Assembly (NCBI GenBank): GCA_041600415.1
Contig: JBFIKF010000005.1
Span: forward strand, 186,001 to 250,000
Direction: 5' to 3'
Length of the DNA stretch: 64,000 bases
DNA from: JBFJKD01 sp041600415
Lineage (GTDB): Bacteria; Pseudomonadota; Gammaproteobacteria; Pseudomonadales; Porticoccaceae
The notes under the pieces were generated by a model. The model worked only from the letters and a program-made list of their open reading frames with translations, had not been told where the DNA came from and did no database searches. How positions within the stretch are numbered: position 1 is the first letter of the stretch; each line of letters starts with the position of its first letter. Positions 45,583-54,563 of this stretch are shown here, piece after piece. The position numbers and the translations under genes were made by a program.

Positions 45583-47691
45583 GTGCTTTCCGAGCCGTTG
45601 AAATCTGTTATTCAAGAGGGCTATCGCCAGTTTCTGGATAATCGCAAATTGCGGCCACGACTCGGTCAGCGGCAAATGATTGGAACGCTGGCTACATTTT
45701 TCGGGAAACTGCTCGCGGCCGACCGGTGCGATACCGATAAAGCAACACCCCATATTTGCGCCGTGGAGGCGGGTACTGGCACCGGTAAGACGGTCGCTTA
45801 CCTGTTAGCACTGTTACCTGTCGCGCGCGAGACCAGAAAAACTGTGGTGATTGCCACCGCTACCGTTGCACTGCAAACGCAATTATTGGCCAAGGATATT
45901 CCCGACTTAATGGCGGCTACCGGTTGGGACTATAAATTTGCGCTTGCCAAGGGTCGTGGTCGCTACCTGTGTCCGTTGCGCCTTGAGCAGGCATTGGATA
46001 TGGCCCACAGTGTCGACGCGGGCCAGTTTTTGTTTCCGGACGAGGTCCCATTCAGGGCCGATCGTGGCAATGTGGCGCTGGTGCAAGCGATGGATGTTGC
46101 GTTGCGGGACGGGCAATGGCAGGGCGATCGCGATGAGTGGCCCGAGGCGGTGGCAGACGATACATGGCGTGCCGTCACCATAGACCGCAAACAGTGCTCC
46201 GGGCACCGCTGCCGCCTGGTGCGGGAATGTTGTTATTTTCGCGCGCGAGATCTGGTTGAAGATGCCCATTGCATCGTCGCCAATCACGACCTGGTGATGG
46301 CGGATCTGGCCCTTGGCGGTGGCGTTATTTTGCCCGCGCCGGAGGATACAATTTATGTATTTGACGAAGCTCATCGCCTGGGTGCGACCGCACTTGGCCA
46401 TTTTGCGCGCCAGTGCCAGTTACACGCCACCGCGACCTGGTTAGGGAAATTGGTCGGGCAGATTACGGCGTTGCTACCCAAACTCGAAAACGTGCCGCAG
46501 ATCAGCGGCGCCAGTGCTGCTGTGACCGCCATTGGGGACGAGGTGGAGGTGTTGCTGCAACAGCACATTCCGGTGTTCGAGCGCTATTTACAGGATGTGT
46601 CTGGCACTCGCTACCGCTATCCGGGCGGAGTTGTCGACAGCAACTGCCGCGAAGTATGCGTGCAACTGAGCGCAGGGTTTTCGCGATTATTCGGAAGCCT
46701 GGATAAACTGCATCGCGAGGTGGAAAAGGGTCTCGACGACGCGCATTCACCGGTGCCGCGCTCCGACCTTGAACAGTATTTTCAGACTGTGGGGCTGTGG
46801 TTACGGCGCGCCGAATCGGCTGCTCTGCTGTGGCGCGATATGGGGGAGGTGGATCAGAACAGCGAACCGCCGCTGGCGCGCTGGGTAGCGCGGGACGAAG
46901 GGAGTGATGATATCCGCGTGTGCGCGTCGCCGATTACAGCGCAATCCCTGTTGCAGGACCACCTGTGGGAGCGCTGCTATGGCGCAGTGCTGACATCCGC
47001 CACGCTGTGTTCCCTGGGTAGTTTCGAGCGCCTGCGGCGGGATTGTGGATTGCCTGAAAATACACTGTGCGAGACCGTTGCCGGTGCTTTTGATTACGCA
47101 CAGGCTGCGGTGCTGGCGGTGCCAGCCGGGGTTGAGGCGTCGGACGTGGCGAATCACACCGCAGCGGTGGTAGCAGCGTTGCCACAGTTGTGCGCCATGG
47201 GTTTGGGCACGCTGGTGCTATTTGCTTCCCGCCGCCAGTTGCAGGACGTCGCCGAACGACTCGAGCCGGATCTGCGGGCGCGATTGTTGATCCAGGGAGA
47301 ATTGACTGTTGCCGAAATTGTATCGCGCCATCGGCAACGGGTCGACGCGGGCGACCCCAGTGTGATTTTTGGCCTGGCGAGTTTTGCCGAGGGCATGGAT
47401 TTACCGGGTACTTATTGCGAACACGTGATTATCGCGAAATTGCCGTTTGCCGTGCCGGATGATCCGTTGCAAGAGGCGCTGGCAGAATGGGTGGAGTCCC
47501 GCGGTGGCAATGCGTTTCGCGAGGTGACCTTGCCCGATGCGTCCCTGAAACTGGTGCAAGCCAGTGGTCGCCTGTTGCGCACCGAAGAGGATCGCGGCCG
47601 CGTCACGATTCTAGACAGGCGGCTGCTGAGTAAGGGGTATGGCCGACAGCTATTGGCCGATCTCCCACCATTTCGCCGCGAATTTGATTAA
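45583..47691 (+). CDS. dinG: DinG-type ATP-dependent DNA helicase (XPD-like)
   Basis: 5'-3' superfamily 2 helicase that unwinds forked DNA and R-loops. It has 702 residues. Walker A is EAGTGTGKTVAYLLALL (63-79) and motif II DEAH (261-264). Four Cys that can hold a 4Fe-4S cluster are at about 130 (GRYLCPL), 205, 210 and 216 (CSGHRCRLVREC). The C-terminal helicase half has TSATLCSLGSFERLR, FGLASFAEGMDLPG and QASGRLLRTEEDRGRV. The start is GTG 45583. YoaA is the main alternative within this family; length and the Cys pattern favour DinG. Confidence 0.88.
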   Translation: MLSEPLKSVIQEGYRQFLDNRKLRPRLGQRQMIGTLATFFGKLLAADRCDTDKATPHICAVEAGTGTGKTVAYLLALLPVARETRKTVVIATATVALQTQLLAKDIPDLMAATGWDYKFALAKGRGRYLCPLRLEQALDMAHSVDAGQFLFPDEVPFRADRGNVALVQAMDVALRDGQWQGDRDEWPEAVADDTWRAVTIDRKQCSGHRCRLVRECCYFRARDLVEDAHCIVANHDLVMADLALGGGVILPAPEDTIYVFDEAHRLGATALGHFARQCQLHATATWLGKLVGQITALLPKLENVPQISGASAAVTAIGDEVEVLLQQHIPVFERYLQDVSGTRYRYPGGVVDSNCREVCVQLSAGFSRLFGSLDKLHREVEKGLDDAHSPVPRSDLEQYFQTVGLWLRRAESAALLWRDMGEVDQNSEPPLARWVARDEGSDDIRVCASPITAQSLLQDHLWERCYGAVLTSATLCSLGSFERLRRDCGLPENTLCETVAGAFDYAQAAVLAVPAGVEASDVANHTAAVVAALPQLCAMGLGTLVLFASRRQLQDVAERLEPDLRARLLIQGELTVAEIVSRHRQRVDAGDPSVIFGLASFAEGMDLPGTYCEHVIIAKLPFAVPDDPLQEALAEWVESRGGNAFREVTLPDASLKLVQASGRLLRTEEDRGRVTILDRRLLSKGYGRQLLADLPPFRREFD

Positions 47692-47762
47692 CAGGATTAG
47701 CTCAAAAAATCTTTTCCGAACGCCCCGTTGCTGGTGTGATTTTAATTTGGTGACAGGTTCCG

Positions 47763-49697
47763 TCAGGAAACGCAGCCATTGGCACGCTGAGCGATCAATG
47801 CCTGGCGATCATTTATAGCGCGATACACTCCCTCAACATCCAGATTAGCTTCCGCCAATTGGGCCTGATGGTTGTTATGTTCCTGGAATCGGTCCGGCAG
47901 GCCAAGGTGCAAAAGGTGCGTCAGCTTGCTCGACTCAGCCAGGTATTCGCCGACCCCGGCACCCGCTCCCCCCGCCACCACATTTTCTTCAAGGGTTACC
48001 AGCAGGCTATGCTCCGAGGCGAGCTGTAAAATCAGCGCCGTGTCGAGAGGTTTGACGAAGCGCATATCGGCGACCGTGGCATTGAGTTTTTCAGCGACGG
48101 TTATGGCCACCGTAAGCAACGTGCCGAAATTGAGGATTGCAATGTTGCTACCGCGACGTTTCACCACGCCTTTGCCAACTGGCAGTGCAGTCAGGGTTCG
48201 CTGGATGACTGTGCCCGGCCCTGCGCCGCGTGGGTAACGGACGGCCGCGGGACCACTATAAAGATACCCGGTGTACAGCAGTTGTCGGGTTTCGTTTTCG
48301 TCGGATGGCGCCATCACCAGCATATTAGGAATACAGCGCAGGTAACTAAGATCAAAGCTGCCAGCGTGAGTAGGCCCGTCCTCGCCCACCAGCCCGGCGC
48401 GATCGATGGCAAATAGAACATCCAGATTTTGCAGCGCCACGTCGTGAATTAACTGGTCGTAAGCGCGCTGTAGAAAGGTGGAATAGATCGCAACCACTGG
48501 TTTTTTTCCTTCGCAGGCGAGTCCTGCTGCGAGGGTTACGGCATGCTGTTCGGCGATAGCGACATCGTGATACTGCTGGGGAAAGCGTTGGGAAAATTCC
48601 ACCATGCCGGAACCTTCAGACATGGCAGGGGTAATACCGACCAACTGCGGGTCACGTTCAGCCATATCGCACAGCCAGGATCCAAACACTTGCTGGTACT
48701 TCAGGCCGGGTTTGGCGTTGGGTCGCGGCGCCACCTGGTCGTCATTCGATGTTTTAACGGGCTCCAGTTTGTTGAGCGCGTGGTAGCCCACCGGGTCCTC
48801 TTCGGCCGGGGCAAAACCTTTGCCTTTGACGGTTACGATATGTAGCAGTACCGGGCCGGTTATTTTTTTGAGATTTTCAAGGGTGTGAATCAGCAGCGGT
48901 AAATTGTGTCCGTCAATGGGACCGATGTAGGTGAAACCCAGTTCCTCAAAAATAATACCCGGCGCCACCAGCGCTTTCATTAATTCTTCGGTTTTTCGCA
49001 CCAGTGTCGAGGTGGATGGAAACGCTTTCAACAATCGTTTCGCGGCCTCGCGGAACGCATTGTAAAACTTGCTTGACCAGAGTTTGGAAAAGTAGGTGGC
49101 CAGTCCGCCGACATTGCGGGAAATGGACATGGTGTTGTCGTTAAGAATGACCAGCATGTCGGCGTCGACGTGGGTGATATGGTTCAGGGCTTCAAACGCC
49201 TGCCCGGCCGTCATGGCGCCGTCGCCGATGACTGCCACGGTGCGGCGCTGAGCACCCTCCATACGCGCGGCGATGGCCATACCCAGTGCGGCACTCATGG
49301 AGGTGCTGGAGTGGCCGACGCCAAATGTGTCGTAGGGGTTTTCCCCGCGTTTTGGAAAACCGGATAATCCTCCTGCCTGGCGAATACCGGGCAGATCATT
49401 GCGCCGACCGGTGAGAATTTTATGGGGGTACGCCTGGTGTCCCACGTCCCACACGAGGCGATCCGTCGGCGTATTAAACACATGATGCAAGGCAATGGTC
49501 AGCTCGACAACGCCAAGTCCAGCACCAAAGTGCCCGCCGCTAGAGCCGACGCTGTAGAGCAAATAAGCGCGCAGCTCATCGGCCAGTTGCAGCAGCTTTT
49601 TCGAATCCAGTACTCGCAGTTGTGCGGGAGTATCGATGGTATCGAGGAGCGGCGTTGCGGGCCGCGTTCGAGGTATGTCTGTGAATTTCGCAATCAT
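47763..49697 (-). CDS. dxs: 1-deoxy-D-xylulose-5-phosphate synthase Dxs
   Basis: Thiamine-diphosphate enzyme that starts the MEP isoprenoid pathway from pyruvate and glyceraldehyde-3-phosphate. About 644 residues from ATG 49697. The TPP motif is GDGAMTAGQAFEALNH ending in ILNDNTMSIS. Other landmarks are SVGSSGGHFGAGLGVVELT, VWDVGHQAYPHKILTGRR, DRAGLVGEDGPTHAGSFDLS and RYPRG. An upstream in-frame start at 49727 is less likely. It is the last gene of xseB-ispA-dxs and lies 57 bases after ispA. Its end faces dinG, with no clear terminator in the 71 bases between. Confidence 0.97.
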   Translation of the reverse strand: MIAKFTDIPRTRPATPLLDTIDTPAQLRVLDSKKLLQLADELRAYLLYSVGSSGGHFGAGLGVVELTIALHHVFNTPTDRLVWDVGHQAYPHKILTGRRNDLPGIRQAGGLSGFPKRGENPYDTFGVGHSSTSMSAALGMAIAARMEGAQRRTVAVIGDGAMTAGQAFEALNHITHVDADMLVILNDNTMSISRNVGGLATYFSKLWSSKFYNAFREAAKRLLKAFPSTSTLVRKTEELMKALVAPGIIFEELGFTYIGPIDGHNLPLLIHTLENLKKITGPVLLHIVTVKGKGFAPAEEDPVGYHALNKLEPVKTSNDDQVAPRPNAKPGLKYQQVFGSWLCDMAERDPQLVGITPAMSEGSGMVEFSQRFPQQYHDVAIAEQHAVTLAAGLACEGKKPVVAIYSTFLQRAYDQLIHDVALQNLDVLFAIDRAGLVGEDGPTHAGSFDLSYLRCIPNMLVMAPSDENETRQLLYTGYLYSGPAAVRYPRGAGPGTVIQRTLTALPVGKGVVKRRGSNIAILNFGTLLTVAITVAEKLNATVADMRFVKPLDTALILQLASEHSLLVTLEENVVAGGAGAGVGEYLAESSKLTHLLHLGLPDRFQEHNNHQAQLAEANLDVEGVYRAINDRQALIAQRANGCVS

Positions 49698-49754
49698 GGA
49701 TCGGATAGCTTTGTTACAAGGTCGCAATGTTACACGAAATACTATAGGTCGGCC

Positions 49755-50651
49755 TCAGTGATCCCGGTCTACAACATAGGTTACCAGTTGTCGTAACAGA
49801 TCGGCGCGACTGTCCAGCACACTTAACGCGGCGAGACTTTCGGCGTGCAGATGCCGTAATTTCTCCCTGGCCCCGACGACGCCAAGCAGAGCGCCGTAGG
49901 TGGGTTTGTTAAGGCGTTGATCCGCGCCCTGGGGTTTGCCGATAATCGCAGTGGTGCTGTCAATGTCGAGAATGTCATCCTTGATCTGAAAGGCCAGTCC
50001 GAGTGCGTCGGCGTACGCACCGAGTGCCGCCAACACAGGGGGCTCACAGTGAGCAGTCATCGCACCCATCATGACACTGGCGGCAATCATGTCACCTGTT
50101 TTACGGCGGTGCATATGTTCCAGCTCGCGCAGCGTAAGTTCCGTATTGGCAGCGGTGATATCAATCGCCTGGCCGCCGACCATGCCGTGTGCACCGGCAG
50201 CCTGTGCCAGTACTCTCACCAGTGCCAGGGCGACATCTGCGGAGATATGCGTCATCGCCGTTAACTGTTCGAATGCCAGGGTTTGCAGGGCGTCCCCGGC
50301 AAGAATTGCCGTCGCTTCTCCAAACGCAATATGGCAAGCGGGCTTGCCGCGGCGCAGGCTGTCGTCGTCCATGGCGGGCAAGTCATCGTGGATCAGGGAA
50401 TAAGCATGGATGAGTTCAACCGCACAGGCTGCGCGATCGGTATCCGAGGTGAGTTCCCCTGCGACCTGTGCGGCCGCATAGCACAGTATGGGTCGGATAC
50501 GTTTGCCCGCCCCCAGCACGGCATAGCTCATCGCCTGAGAAAGTTGCCCGGAGCAATGCTGTGGGTCCGGCAGGCAGTTTTTAAGGGCCGCTTCTACGCG
50601 TTGACGGCAGGCGTCCATGAAGCGCGCCGCGCTGTCGGTCACCGGGATCAC
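49755..50651 (-). CDS. ispA: Farnesyl diphosphate synthase / geranyltranstransferase IspA
   Basis: Short-chain prenyl synthase that makes farnesyl diphosphate from IPP and DMAPP. It has 298 residues. The first Asp-rich motif is LIHDDLPAMDDDSLRRGKPA and the second is FQIKDDILDI; GAGKRIRPIL and GGQAIDI are also conserved. The start is GTG 50651 in a GTGA overlap with xseB, the usual coupled arrangement. Product chain length is inferred from family and operon. Confidence 0.96.
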   Translation of the reverse strand: MIPVTDSAARFMDACRQRVEAALKNCLPDPQHCSGQLSQAMSYAVLGAGKRIRPILCYAAAQVAGELTSDTDRAACAVELIHAYSLIHDDLPAMDDDSLRRGKPACHIAFGEATAILAGDALQTLAFEQLTAMTHISADVALALVRVLAQAAGAHGMVGGQAIDITAANTELTLRELEHMHRRKTGDMIAASVMMGAMTAHCEPPVLAALGAYADALGLAFQIKDDILDIDSTTAIIGKPQGADQRLNKPTYGALLGVVGAREKLRHLHAESLAALSVLDSRADLLRQLVTYVVDRDH

Positions 50652-50893
50652 TCAGGCTGATCGTCGACAAGCGGCGTTTCCAGTAAGTCGCCGTCCAGAT
50701 TGTGCGTCAACACAGAAACCCGTTGCTCCGCCATCTTTAACGCCTGTTGGCATTCACGGGTAATTTTGATACCGCGCTCGAAGGATTTGAGGGACTCGTC
50801 GAGGCTCAGATTACCTTCCTCAAGTGCCTCCACGAGGGCCTCCAGTTCGCTCAGGCTGTCCTCGAAATCTGGAGTTTTTTTCCGGGTGGCCAC
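50648..50893 (-). CDS. xseB: Exodeoxyribonuclease VII small subunit XseB
   Basis: Small helical subunit of exonuclease VII. It has 81 residues with the family core FEDSLSELEALVEALEEGNL and SLDESLKSFERGIKITRECQ, followed by AEQRVSVL and an acidic tail. First gene of the xseB-ispA-dxs operon. The large subunit XseA is not in the window. Confidence 0.95.
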   Translation of the reverse strand: MATRKKTPDFEDSLSELEALVEALEEGNLSLDESLKSFERGIKITRECQQALKMAEQRVSVLTHNLDGDLLETPLVDDQPE

Positions 50894-50968
50894 GGCTAGA
50901 ATACCTTTAAGGGTGCGTCAGGCCGTCACCCTAACCGAGGTGGAAACAGGGGTCAATCGCTCTTTCCT

Positions 50969-50986
50969 TGTAGGATATATCCTACA
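50969..50986. promoter_or_regulatory. 18-bp perfect palindrome, candidate operator
   Basis: TGTAGGATATATCCTACA is perfectly self-complementary. It lies in the divergent gap between xseB (-) and a small ORF (+), whose ATG begins at the last base of the repeat. It contains an AT-rich centre that could also serve as a -10 region. The bound regulator is unknown. Confidence 0.55.
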
Positions 50987-51180
50987 TGGATAGCGGCATT
51001 ATTCGGATACCGAAAAACCTGTCGCCCGTGCACTATGACCCTCGCAAGGATGCTACTCAGGGAAGAATGGTCAGGACGACCAGGGCCAGAAGGGATTTGA
51101 AGCGCGCCATGGAACAACAGGCGCGTAAGGCCACGATAAGGACAGTTGTCTACAGGGAAATTAGGCGACAGGGATTTTAG
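50986..51180 (+). CDS. Small basic protein, hypothetical
   Basis: Not recognised. It has 64 residues and is strongly basic, especially from residue 28 on (MVRTTRARRDLKRAMEQQAR), which would form an Arg/Lys-rich helix suited to nucleic acid binding. No Shine-Dalgarno is visible; the ATG overlaps the palindrome at 50969-50986, and a strong terminator lies 76 bases after the stop, as expected of a short independent transcript. The unit could instead be a non-coding RNA. Confidence that it is translated is modest. Confidence 0.4.
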   Translation: MDSGIIRIPKNLSPVHYDPRKDATQGRMVRTTRARRDLKRAMEQQARKATIRTVVYREIRRQGF

Positions 51181-51255
51181 TCAGGCCAGGGATACAGGGA
51201 TGTGTGGCTAGAACAAACGCACTCCATGGCTGGACCGCGTCTTTTTAAACTGCTT

Positions 51256-51290
51256 ACGCCTTTTTGCTTCTCCGGCAAAAAGGCGTTTTT
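51256..51290 (+). terminator. Rho-independent terminator
   Basis: Perfect 11-pair stem ACGCCTTTTTG / CAAAAAGGCGT with a nine-base loop, followed by TTTTATTTT. It closes the short transcript that starts near the palindrome at 50969. Confidence 0.9.
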
Positions 51291-51405
51291 ATTTTGGGCC
51301 GATATAACTACCGCCGACGCTCCGCTGCGGCGTCGCCAGGTTGTTCACAGTTGTACCAATACCGCCTGATATGAGGGGGGGCGGAAAATCCTAAAAAACA
51401 ACAGG

Positions 51406-51433
51406 TTGACAGCGCTTTATCTGGGAATATGAT
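51406..51433 (+). promoter_or_regulatory. Sigma-70 promoter of the HNH gene
   Basis: Consensus TTGACA, 16-base spacer, TATGAT. Transcription would start near 51440 and give a leader of about 130 bases. Confidence 0.75.
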
Positions 51434-51530
51434 AGCCTGAGCGTTCAATAGCCGTGGGGAGCATCGCTTTCACCTTAAGTCAAAACATCCCTGTTTGTTC
51501 TGCCACACACAGCGCACCGACATGGGCACA

Positions 51531-51555
51531 CTGGCGGCGCCAGGTTCGAGCCTGG
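51531..51555 (+). promoter_or_regulatory. Two mutually exclusive hairpins in the HNH leader
   Basis: CTGGCG-G-CGCCAG (51531-51543) and CCAGG-TTCGAG-CCTGG (51540-51555) share the bases CCAG, so only one can form at a time. They end about 15 bases before the ATG and could hide or expose the start region. The GGTTCGAGCC string resembles a tRNA T-loop, but no tRNA fold surrounds it. Confidence 0.35.
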
Positions 51556-51570
51556 GTGAGCGACTGACTG

Positions 51571-52131
51571 ATGCAGGCCAAGATTCTACGTCTCAATCTT
51601 GCTGGTCAGCCTATTGAGTGGCTCGACTGGCAGACGGCCGTATGCCTGTACGCTCGCGAACTGGTGGTATGGAGTCTGGGGGAAGTGGTCAGAAAAGTTC
51701 ATGGGGGGCACTCGCGTATTACCGGTGCTCAATCTGTGGTGGAGCTGCCCAGTATTATCGCCTGCGGTGGCGAACACATGGGCCGCCCGCGCCGAGATTA
51801 TCGCTTAACCAATCAGGCACTGTTTGCGCGGGACAACTATATTTGCATGTATTGCGCGCGCCAAACAGATGTCGCGGTGTTGACTCGCGACCATATCGTG
51901 CCGCTATCTCGCGGTGGCCGGGATCGCTGGGAGAACGTTGTGGCCGCATGCCGCCGCTGTAATCAACACAAGGCCAATCACCTGCTGCAAGAAGTCAATA
52001 TGGAGCTGGTGGCATTACCCTTTCGGCCCAATAACGCCGAATACCTGGCGCTGATCAACTCGCGGCGTATTCTCGGCGATCAGATTGAGTTTTTACGCAG
52101 CCAGTTTTCCAGTAACAGTCGCTGGGTCTAG
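51571..52131 (+). CDS. HNH endonuclease family protein
   Basis: HNH nuclease-domain protein, 186 residues. The domain has a zinc-type Cys pair CMYC (92-95), the catalytic segment LTRDHIVPLSRGGRDRWENV (His108, Asn122), and a second pair in CRRCNQHKANH (127-137) that also supplies the last His. The N-terminal 80 residues (LNLAGQPIEWLDWQTAVCLY) are typical of a widespread solitary bacterial HNH group with no assigned job. No methylase or restriction partner is adjacent, so it is not an evident restriction system. It has its own strong promoter. Confidence 0.85.
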   Translation: MQAKILRLNLAGQPIEWLDWQTAVCLYARELVVWSLGEVVRKVHGGHSRITGAQSVVELPSIIACGGEHMGRPRRDYRLTNQALFARDNYICMYCARQTDVAVLTRDHIVPLSRGGRDRWENVVAACRRCNQHKANHLLQEVNMELVALPFRPNNAEYLALINSRRILGDQIEFLRSQFSSNSRWV

Positions 52132-52192
52132 TAGCGCAGCTGCACGGTCTCACTTCTATTTAATTTAACCTCTGTGCTTGTGGAGAAATATT

Positions 52193-52972
52193 GTGGACTT
52201 AGGTATCGCGGGTAAATCGGCCATTGTGTGCGGCGCTAGTCGCGGTTTGGGTCGGGCCTGTGCTCTGGCGTTGGCGCGGGAGGGCGTACGCGTCACTATT
52301 GTCGCTCGCGATCGGGGGTCGTTAGCGGACGCTGCGCGGCAACTGGGGGAGGCCAGCGGCGTAGAGGTGGCCAGCGTTGCTGCTGATATCACCACGGACG
52401 TAGGCCGCGATGCTGTGCTGGCGGTCTGTCCCGCACCCGATATTCTGGTGAACAATGCGGGCGGTCCGCCGCCGGGCGATTTCCACGATTGGCGACAGAA
52501 GCAGTGGTTTGATGCGATCAATGCGAACATGTATAGCAGCATCGATATGATTCGGCGCTGCATCGACGGGATGGTTGAACGGGATTTTGGGCGCATCGTC
52601 AATATCACCAGCGCGGCGGTTAAATCACCGTTACCCGAACTGGGTTTGTCGAATGGTGCGCGTGCCGGTCTAACCGGTTTTGTGGCGGGTCTGGCACGAC
52701 AATATGCGCGTCATAATGTCACGATCAATAACCTGTTACCCGGGGTTTTTGAGACTGAGCGGGGCGATGCTTTTCTTAGCGGACGCGCCGCGCGTCGCAA
52801 CCAGACTCTGGAGGAGTTTCGTGCGGAATATTGCAATATGGTGCCGGCGGGTCGCCTGGGGGTGCCGGCGGAGCTGGGGGCTACCTGCACGTTCCTGTGC
52901 AGTGTTCACGGTGGTTTTATCGTTGGTCAAAATATTGTACTCGATGGGGGGTTATTTCCCGGTACTTTGTGA
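52193..52972 (+). CDS. SDR-family oxidoreductase lacking the catalytic Tyr-x3-Lys
   Basis: Rossmann-fold protein of the short-chain dehydrogenase/reductase type, resembling 3-oxoacyl-ACP reductases. From GTG 52193 it has 259 residues; GGAG lies a proper distance upstream. The cofactor loop CGASRGLG (13-20), the NNAGG motif (87-91) and Ser140 (NITSAA) are present. However, at the place of the catalytic Tyr-x-x-x-Lys the sequence is Ser153-N-G-A-Arg157 (LSNGARAGLTGF). A subgroup of SDRs shares this change. Normal SDR chemistry is therefore doubtful, and it may bind a ligand or use another base. An in-frame TTG at 52178 is a less likely start. Confidence 0.85.
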   Translation: MDLGIAGKSAIVCGASRGLGRACALALAREGVRVTIVARDRGSLADAARQLGEASGVEVASVAADITTDVGRDAVLAVCPAPDILVNNAGGPPPGDFHDWRQKQWFDAINANMYSSIDMIRRCIDGMVERDFGRIVNITSAAVKSPLPELGLSNGARAGLTGFVAGLARQYARHNVTINNLLPGVFETERGDAFLSGRAARRNQTLEEFRAEYCNMVPAGRLGVPAELGATCTFLCSVHGGFIVGQNIVLDGGLFPGTL

Positions 52973-53063
52973 AAATACCCGCGTCGCGTTTTATATTGAG
53001 AGCAGGTGGGGAATCTGCGCGGGTTTGCTCCAGAGCGAGAATGTTTTCAAGGCCCCAAGTTTT

Positions 53064-54413
53064 TCAGTGTATAACGGCCTGTGCAAATACGGCGATGATT
53101 AATAAAGGACAGAAATAGCGCACGTAGGGTGGCCATAGTTTCCAGAATAAACTGTGCTCTGCGTTGGGGTACCCCCGTTGGATTTCTGCCAACAGGCGAT
53201 TGCGGTTAAATACCCATCCGGCGAACACACAGATAACAATGCCGAGCAGAGGTTGACTGTATTTAGTGGTAACGTCGACCACCAGGTCAAACAGGGCGTC
53301 GAAGTTGACCGCCAATACCGTACTGCAAGTGAAGATCAACGCGCCGACTATCCAGGTGAGTCGGCGGCGCGAAAGCTCAAAGCGTTCCGTGGCATAGGCC
53401 ACCGGCACTTCAAGCATGGATATGGATGAGGTCAGCGCAGCGATGGTCATCAATGTAAAAAAGGCGAAACTGACCAGGTAACCAATCACGCCCATGGCAG
53501 CAAACAGCATCGGCAGTGTTTCAAAAATTAGTCCCGGCCCGGAAATCAGACTGCCGTCCGTGTTATAGATTTGCAGGCCTTTACGTTGCGCGGCGAACAG
53601 CGCAGGCAATATGATCAGCCCGGCAAGAAATGCGATGGCGGTGTCGATTAACGTCACCAGGGCGCCTGTCGCCGGCAGATTCTCCTCAGCGCGTATATAA
53701 GATCCGTAGACCATCATGGTGCCGACCCCGAGGGACAGGGAAAAAAATGCCTGCCCGAGGGCACTAATCAACAATTGTGGATTGCTGATCTGACTAAAGT
53801 CCGGCAACAGGTACAGTTGCAAACCCGTTGTTGCTCCGGGCAGAGTAAGTACATAGGCGATAAGCGCGAGCATTAATGTTATCAGAGCGGGCATCAGACG
53901 CCGCGACCAACGCTCGATACCGCGTTCAATACCATGGGCCACCACGAAGATGGTTAACAGGGAAAAAAGGCTACAGAAAATAACGTTGCGGGCCGTCCCG
54001 AAACTCGTTAGCCAGTCGAGGGCGCGTTCATACTGTGCGGCGGCTGCGACCGCCGCCAGCAGGTGCGCCATCATCCAGCCCGCCACCAGCGCGTAGAAGC
54101 TTAGAATGACGCTCGCAATCAGCACACCGTACAGGCCGGTAAATTTACCGACATTGCGTGCTAGCGAGCGTTGCCCTGCGCCTGACAGGGCGGCGACAAT
54201 ATTACTGCGGGTGTGGCGCCCGATAATGAGTTCAGCCATTAGTGCCGGATAAGCCAGGCTGAAGGCCAGGATAAAATACGCCAATACAAACGCACCGCCG
54301 CCGTTGCTGGCGGTGTTGGTGGGAAAACTCCAGATATTGCCAAGCCCAACCGCAGAGCCGGTGGCGGCCATTAGAAAGCCAAAACGGGAAGAAAACTGCC
54401 CTCGATTTTGCAT
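53064..54413 (-). CDS. Sodium-dependent transporter, NSS/SLC6 family
   Basis: Secondary transporter of the LeuT type, expected to import an amino acid or related amine with sodium. It has 449 residues and about 11-12 membrane segments. The unwound first segment carries GFLMAATGSAVGLGNIWSFP, the sodium and substrate site signature. GGGAFVLAYFI and AELIIGRHTR follow. SLGVGTMMVYGSYIR matches the conserved sixth-segment region. The substrate cannot be told. It is convergent with the SDR gene, and no regulator or catabolic gene is linked. Confidence 0.9.
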   Translation of the reverse strand: MQNRGQFSSRFGFLMAATGSAVGLGNIWSFPTNTASNGGGAFVLAYFILAFSLAYPALMAELIIGRHTRSNIVAALSGAGQRSLARNVGKFTGLYGVLIASVILSFYALVAGWMMAHLLAAVAAAAQYERALDWLTSFGTARNVIFCSLFSLLTIFVVAHGIERGIERWSRRLMPALITLMLALIAYVLTLPGATTGLQLYLLPDFSQISNPQLLISALGQAFFSLSLGVGTMMVYGSYIRAEENLPATGALVTLIDTAIAFLAGLIILPALFAAQRKGLQIYNTDGSLISGPGLIFETLPMLFAAMGVIGYLVSFAFFTLMTIAALTSSISMLEVPVAYATERFELSRRRLTWIVGALIFTCSTVLAVNFDALFDLVVDVTTKYSQPLLGIVICVFAGWVFNRNRLLAEIQRGYPNAEHSLFWKLWPPYVRYFCPLLIIAVFAQAVIH

Positions 54414-54563
54414 TTTTTAGTATCGAGATGGACGTGACACTGTGTATCTTAAACCGTTTGTACTGATTGTGAAAATTGCGAGTTGCGTGGTGCCGTATTG
54501 TGGCGGCGCATGGCGCGCAGACCTGGCGTTTTACCGCTTACTATCTAAGCGCGGACGGCTGAT

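Larger units (their letters stand above)
51181..51570. other. Intergenic region between the small ORF and the HNH gene (390 bp)
   Basis: Holds, in order, the terminator at 51256-51290, a GC-rich then purine-rich stretch, a strong sigma-70 promoter (51406-51433) and a leader of about 130 bases with two overlapping hairpins (51531-51543 and 51540-51555). No coding sequence was recognised. Confidence 0.6.

Noticed and set aside
51531..51560. T-loop-like GGTTCGAGCC suggesting a tRNA
   Set aside because: The stem leaves a six-base rather than seven-base loop, and no acceptor, D or anticodon arms are found around it.
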